From Daejeonella sp. (GTDB lineage: Bacteria > Bacteroidota > Bacteroidia > Sphingobacteriales > Sphingobacteriaceae), in NCBI RefSeq assembly GCF_030695525.1, contig NZ_JAUYSS010000056.1, forward strand, positions 1 through 64,000: 64,000 nt of DNA, in the 5' to 3' direction. Of the stretch, positions 59,706 through 64,000 are shown in pieces. Every line of letters starts with the position of its first letter. The stretch's first letter is position 1. The notes below the pieces were generated by a model. It was not told the origin of the DNA, did no database searches, and saw only the letters and a program-made list of their open reading frames with translations. A program made the position numbers and the translations under genes.

Positions 59706-61613
59706 TTAAACCTGTTCCGGATTATGCCGCTCGGAAGCATTCTGTCTATCCCATTCCTGTTGAATGTGCTCAGCTTCAGGGTTTCCTTCAAAATCATGGA
59801 GCAGGTTAGAACTCATTGTTTCTGAAAAAGGAGTGGTTTGTGGAATAAAGTCAGTATAGTGACCAGGTTTACTGTAATCATACGGCCAACGATATACTGA
59901 AGGTATTTCTCCCGGCCAGTTTCCGTGTAAATGTTTTACCGGGGCAGTCCATTCCAATGTATTTGAATCCCAAGGATTTTGTGGTGATTTTTTTCCGTAA
60001 AAAATAGAATAGAAGAAATTCCAAAGGAATGCTACCTGCGCAAGTGCAGAAATAATTGCAGCCCATGTTACAAACACATTCACTGTTAACCACTCTTGCA
60101 TAAATGCAAACTCAGTGAAAGCATAGTAACGACGAGGCACGCCATCAATACCCATAAAGTGCATTGGGAAGAATACAAGGTAGGCACCTATAAATGTTAA
60201 CCAAAAGTGAATATAGCCTAAACGCTCATCCATCAAACGACCAAACATTTTTGGATACCAGTGATATACACCGCAAAGCATACCAAAGATAGCAGCACAG
60301 CCCATCACAAGGTGAAAGTGAGCAACTACAAAATAAGTATCATGCAGATTGATATCCAAGGCTGCATTTCCTAAGAATAAACCTGTAAGTCCTCCAGAGA
60401 TGAAGAATGATACCAATCCGATAGCAAATAACATGGCTGGTGTGAAACGAAGGTTTCCACGCCAGATTGTTGCCAGATAATTAAAAGTTTTAACTGCTGA
60501 AGGAACTGCTATGATTAGAGTAGTGATCATGAAAACACCCCCAAGGAACGGATTCATACCCGTTACAAACATATGGTGACCCCAAACAATGAATGATAAT
60601 ACCGTAATACCAATTAGGGAATAAACCATCGCATGATAGCCAAAGATTGGCTTTCTGGAATTGGTAGCAATTACCTCTGAGGTGATACCCAATGCAGGCA
60701 TGATTACGATATATACCTCAGGGTGACCCAGGAACCAGAATAAGTGCTGCCATAAAACCGGGCTACCACCCTGATTAGGAAGTATTTGTCCGGCTACCAC
60801 AATGTCAGAAAGATAAAAACTGGTACCGAAGCTACGATCAAAAATCAGAAGTACGACTGCAGAAACCAATACAGGGAAAGATAATACACCTACAATTGCG
60901 GTTAGGAAGAAAGCCCAGATCGTCAATGGCATTTTCCACATATCCATACCTTTGGTACGCATATTCAGAATTGTTGAGATATAGTTTAATGCTCCAATCA
61001 GGGAAGATGCAACGAACAATACCATACTGATTAACCATAGTGTCATACCAGTACCTGATCCGCTAATGGCTTTCGGCAAGGCAGATAAGGGAGGATAAAC
61101 TGTCCATCCTGAACTTGCAGGTCCACTCTCTACGAAGAAAGAACACATCATGATCACACATGAAGTAAAAAACAACCAATAAGAGATCATATTAAGGAAT
61201 GGCGAAGCCATATCCCTTGCTCCTAATTGAAGCGGAATAAGAAGGTTACTGAAGGTCCCGCTCAAACCGGCGGTCAACACAAAGAATACCATCATGGTAC
61301 CGTGTATTGTTACAATCGCGAGATAAAAATCGGGTTTTATCCTTCCTCCTTCAGCCCATTTTTCACCAAGGAATGTCTCGAGCAATGGAAAACTCTCATC
61401 AGGCCATGCTAACTGCAACCTGAAAAGAATTGATAAAATCATAGCAACTACTGCCATTACAATACCTGTAATAAGGAATTGTTTGGCGATCATTTTATGA
61501 TCCTGGCTAAAGATATATTTAGTAATAAATGTTTCCTTATGATGTCCGTGATCATGACCGTGATCGTCGTGTTGGTGAAGTACGGCTGAATCGTGTATTG
61601 CAGTGCTTGCCAT
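59706..61613 (-). CDS. ctaD: Cytochrome c oxidase subunit I
   Basis: Catalytic subunit of the aa3-type oxidase: 635 residues, about twelve core helices, carrying heme A, heme A3 and CuB. The CuB site and cross-linked Tyr are His297 and Tyr301 in GHPEVYIVIMPALG, with Glu299 in the A1-type proton channel; the heme His region FVVAHFHLVMG and VWGHHMFVTGM are present. The N-terminus is His/Asp-rich. The protein is longer than the minimal ~530 residues because of terminal extensions. It is the gene right after coxB (2-nt gap). Confidence 0.97.
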   Translation of the reverse strand: MASTAIHDSAVLHQHDDHGHDHGHHKETFITKYIFSQDHKMIAKQFLITGIVMAVVAMILSILFRLQLAWPDESFPLLETFLGEKWAEGGRIKPDFYLAIVTIHGTMMVFFVLTAGLSGTFSNLLIPLQLGARDMASPFLNMISYWLFFTSCVIMMCSFFVESGPASSGWTVYPPLSALPKAISGSGTGMTLWLISMVLFVASSLIGALNYISTILNMRTKGMDMWKMPLTIWAFFLTAIVGVLSFPVLVSAVVLLIFDRSFGTSFYLSDIVVAGQILPNQGGSPVLWQHLFWFLGHPEVYIVIMPALGITSEVIATNSRKPIFGYHAMVYSLIGITVLSFIVWGHHMFVTGMNPFLGGVFMITTLIIAVPSAVKTFNYLATIWRGNLRFTPAMLFAIGLVSFFISGGLTGLFLGNAALDINLHDTYFVVAHFHLVMGCAAIFGMLCGVYHWYPKMFGRLMDERLGYIHFWLTFIGAYLVFFPMHFMGIDGVPRRYYAFTEFAFMQEWLTVNVFVTWAAIISALAQVAFLWNFFYSIFYGKKSPQNPWDSNTLEWTAPVKHLHGNWPGEIPSVYRWPYDYSKPGHYTDFIPQTTPFSETMSSNLLHDFEGNPEAEHIQQEWDRQNASERHNPEQV

Positions 61614-61615
61614 AA

Positions 61616-62944
61616 TTAGTTTTTAATAGTATTTGTATTTAAAGCTATTTTGTTAACTTCTTCAGTTTTGGCATTTTCAGCCATCTGAAGTTCTCTTTTC
61701 ACATCATCATTATAATATAAAGGTTGCTTTGCAAGCCATGCAGCATATTCAGCTTCCGAAACCACAGTAACCTTAGCTTGCATATTGTAATGGCCGGCTC
61801 CGCAGATCTTAGCACAAAGAAGCACATAATCATACTTTGGATTATTTCTCTTCTCTCTCATTTGAGCAGTGGTAAGGCGAGGTGTGAACTGAAATGAAGT
61901 TGGCATTCCGGGAACAGCATTCATCTGTACTCTGAAGTCGGGAAGATAGAAGCTATGTAATACATCTTTAGAATTAATGATTACCCGTACCGCCTTATTA
62001 ACAGGAATCACAATCTCGCTGGTCAATTTATCATCCCAACTCTTCTGATCTTTGAAATCAATGCCAAGGCCGTTAGTTGGAGTAGTCAATTTGTAATTAC
62101 GGCTTCCGATCTGATTATCAGCACCCGCATATCGAAGGCTCCATTTGAACTGTTCACCGGTAACCTCAATATTGATCGCTTTTTTCTGATCTTCCGGAGA
62201 TACATTGGTAATACCTCTCCAGGTAAAGAATCCCAGCAAAACAAGAACTGTTAAAACTATTGCAGGAATAATAGTCCAGATTCTCTCAAGTGCATTATTA
62301 TGCGGATAGAAATAGGCCTTCCTGTTTTCAGATCCTCTATACTTAAATGAGAATCCAAAAAGGGCAATATGAGTTAATATAAATACAACAGTAGTTAAAA
62401 TTAAGGTTGTATTAAACATGAAGTCTATATCAAGTCCATGTTCAGATGCTGACTCATGCATACTCATTGGCCCCTGCACCGCATAAGACCAATAAACACC
62501 ATATAAACCCAGAATCAAAAAGATTCCCAACAAAACACCCTGAATTCTCCGGGCATTGAAGCTGGATTTTACACCCTGCATCTCACGGCTAATTTCATAT
62601 ACCTTTAAAATTTTCCCAATGATCGCAATAAACACGCATAGCAGGAAAAACATCAGTACATAATAAGTAGCTGATCTGTAAGATTCGGAATAATCCTTTG
62701 TTTCAGCTATGGGTTGCATGTTCATATACCTTGCCACAGTATCAACAGCGGTACTGATCAAAGGAAGATTTGATGGCGAAAGCTCAGTTACAGCAGCTTT
62801 TGCGGCCGTGTCAATCGCAGCAGTCGTTGAACTGATTGTAGAATCCTGAACCCGCGCATAGGATGCACTGTTAGTTACAATAAGAGTGCATATAAGTAGT
62901 AATGCAGCTACAGTTCTGATATTAAAAATTTCTCTTAACCTCAT
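61616..62944 (-). CDS. coxB: Cytochrome c oxidase subunit II
   Basis: CuA-bearing electron entry subunit of 442 residues, longer than usual owing to an N-terminal region with a signal-like helix (about 12-30) and an extra membrane helix (about 85-110) before the standard two. The CuA ligands are His330 (VLHSFYLPDF), Cys377, Cys381, His385 and Met388 (CAKICGAGHYNM). It receives electrons from a c-type cytochrome or directly from ACIII. It lies 39 nt after actF and 2 nt before ctaD. Confidence 0.96.
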   Translation of the reverse strand: MRLREIFNIRTVAALLLICTLIVTNSASYARVQDSTISSTTAAIDTAAKAAVTELSPSNLPLISTAVDTVARYMNMQPIAETKDYSESYRSATYYVLMFFLLCVFIAIIGKILKVYEISREMQGVKSSFNARRIQGVLLGIFLILGLYGVYWSYAVQGPMSMHESASEHGLDIDFMFNTTLILTTVVFILTHIALFGFSFKYRGSENRKAYFYPHNNALERIWTIIPAIVLTVLVLLGFFTWRGITNVSPEDQKKAINIEVTGEQFKWSLRYAGADNQIGSRNYKLTTPTNGLGIDFKDQKSWDDKLTSEIVIPVNKAVRVIINSKDVLHSFYLPDFRVQMNAVPGMPTSFQFTPRLTTAQMREKRNNPKYDYVLLCAKICGAGHYNMQAKVTVVSEAEYAAWLAKQPLYYNDDVKRELQMAENAKTEEVNKIALNTNTIKN

Positions 62945-62983
62945 ATTATTCGTAAATTTTCTTTTAGCTATTAAGAACTGTGT

Positions 62984-64000
62984 TTAAATCTGGTGATTGA
63001 TACTCTCCTGAAGAAAAGGATGATTTGTTGTAACCAATGATTTCTTACTTAACTGATTAAGTGTAAGGAATGTAAAAAGTCCTACAAAACCAATGGCTAT
63101 TCCAATTTCAATTATGCCAAAGCCTCTGTGAGACTCAACGGTTCCAGGCATAATCATCATATAATAATCCAGCCAATGACCACACAAAAGCAAAATACAA
63201 ACAACCATTAATGTATTCATTTGACGCTTTGAATCTCTTGACATCAGGATAAGTAATGGTGCAAGAAAGTTAATAATTATATTCAACCAAAACCATGGAA
63301 GATACTCAGGTTCCCAGCGCTTGTAAAAATAAACGGTTTCCTCAGGCATGTTCGCATAATAGATGAGGACAAATTGAGAGAACCAGATATATGTCCAGAA
63401 AATTGAGAATGCAAATATAAATTTACCCAGATCATGTAAATGGTTTTCATTTATCCAGCTCAGATATCCTGCCTTCTTCATAAAAATTACTATCAGTGTA
63501 ATGACACAAAGTCCACTAACCCACATTGCTGCGAAGTTATACCAACCGAACATTGTTGAGAACCAGTGAGCCTCCAATGACATAATGGTATCAAATGCCC
63601 AGATAGGGGTAGTAAATCCAAAAACGATCAGGAAAATGGCCGACCATTTAAAATTTTTATCGTGATAAACAAGTCCGCCTTCTAACTCCTGTGCCTTGGT
63701 ATATTTTGCAAATAACCATGCAAAGAAGCTGTAAGCCGCAAGAAATACGGCCAGTCTGGTTAAAAAGAAAGGCACATTCAGAAAACTAGCTTTTCCGGCA
63801 ATCAGTTTATCATAATTAGGACTATTAGGATCAGTAAGACCTTCACCATTCCAGTGATGATATAAATTATGGGTTAATAAACCTGCAGCACACACTACAA
63901 ACAATATCACAGATGCAATAGGAAGCACCCTTGACATCGCCTGAGGTATTCTTAACAAACCTGTTGCCCAGCCTGCCTGCGCAACATACTGCACCGCAAG
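62984..64000 (-). CDS. actF: Alternative Complex III quinol-oxidising subunit ActF, N-terminal part cut off
   Basis: The open frame runs through the right edge of the window; at least 339 residues are visible and the real start lies outside, as a GTG at 63994 is only an internal Val codon. It is an all-membrane protein with about eight to nine helices here. Words such as FKWSAIFLIVFGFTTPIWAFD, SLEAHWFSTMFGWY, HDLGKFIFAFSIFWTYIWFSQF and YANMPEETVYFYKRW fit the ActF/NrfD-like membrane subunit of Alternative Complex III, which passes electrons from menaquinol toward coxB. Other act genes presumably continue beyond the window. Confidence 0.93.
   Translation of the reverse strand, partial: LAVQYVAQAGWATGLLRIPQAMSRVLPIASVILFVVCAAGLLTHNLYHHWNGEGLTDPNSPNYDKLIAGKASFLNVPFFLTRLAVFLAAYSFFAWLFAKYTKAQELEGGLVYHDKNFKWSAIFLIVFGFTTPIWAFDTIMSLEAHWFSTMFGWYNFAAMWVSGLCVITLIVIFMKKAGYLSWINENHLHDLGKFIFAFSIFWTYIWFSQFVLIYYANMPEETVYFYKRWEPEYLPWFWLNIIINFLAPLLILMSRDSKRQMNTLMVVCILLLCGHWLDYYMMIMPGTVESHRGFGIIEIGIAIGFVGLFTFLTLNQLSKKSLVTTNHPFLQESINHQI

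Overview
The window looks like a contiguous, gene-dense chromosome segment from a Bacteroidota bacterium, most likely of the Sphingobacteriaceae (Pedobacter/Mucilaginibacter-like). Reasons: a complete gldKLMN (porKLMN) core operon plus gldB and porW/sprE of the type IX secretion/gliding apparatus; an F-ATPase operon lacking atpD/atpC, as is usual in this phylum; an Alternative Complex III-linked cytochrome c oxidase cluster; almost no Shine-Dalgarno sequences; and TAnnTTTG-type -7 promoter boxes. The genus is inference. No tRNA, rRNA, CRISPR array, transposase, integrase or phage gene was seen. About 60 genes are supported, nearly all intact.

Layout. 1-87 is the 3' end of an unknown gene. 0.1-9 kb holds pyruvate carboxylase, a DUF4112 membrane protein, a repeat-rich gene-free stretch (4.2-4.9 kb), serS, rsmI, and a PH/SHOCT protein coupled to lnt. 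9.5-15.6 kb holds a Tat-exported sugar-isomerase-like protein, two paralogous lipoproteins with Lys/Asp repeats, NAD synthetase, gldB and a patatin. 15.6-21.6 kb is the ATP synthase operon read leftward (atpZ, an atpI-like gene, atpBEFHAG). 21.7-35.2 kb holds porW, a class A penicillin-binding protein and uvrC running rightward into gldKLMN, hemD and a DUF4271 gene running leftward. 35.4-39.9 kb holds an Lrp regulator with a DMT exporter, hemW, an SDR enzyme and a JmjC/cupin-8 protein. 40.5-46 kb is a five-gene rightward operon (VWA protein, AAA+ ATPase, metallophosphoesterase, UbiA-like membrane protein, MOSC protein). 46-50.2 kb is a leftward S9 peptidase/histidine kinase/response regulator operon. 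50.5-55.6 kb has a TPR protein, DUF4286, rfbC, an OmpA-like lipoprotein, DUF2461, DUF983 and a small CxxC membrane protein. 55.6-64 kb is a leftward respiratory cluster: actF (cut by the window end), coxB, ctaD, cyoE, two subunit III genes, subunit IV, SCO1 and DUF420.

How they work together. The window joins energy conversion (ACIII-oxidase and F-ATPase), cell-envelope building (Lnt, PBP1A, OmpA-like protein) and T9SS secretion/gliding, whose GldL/GldM motor is driven by the proton gradient the oxidase creates. The least explained parts are the VWA/AAA+ operon, the Lys/Asp-repeat lipoproteins, and a family of 7-nt intergenic tandem repeats that sit at stop codons and form stems inside the atp operon.
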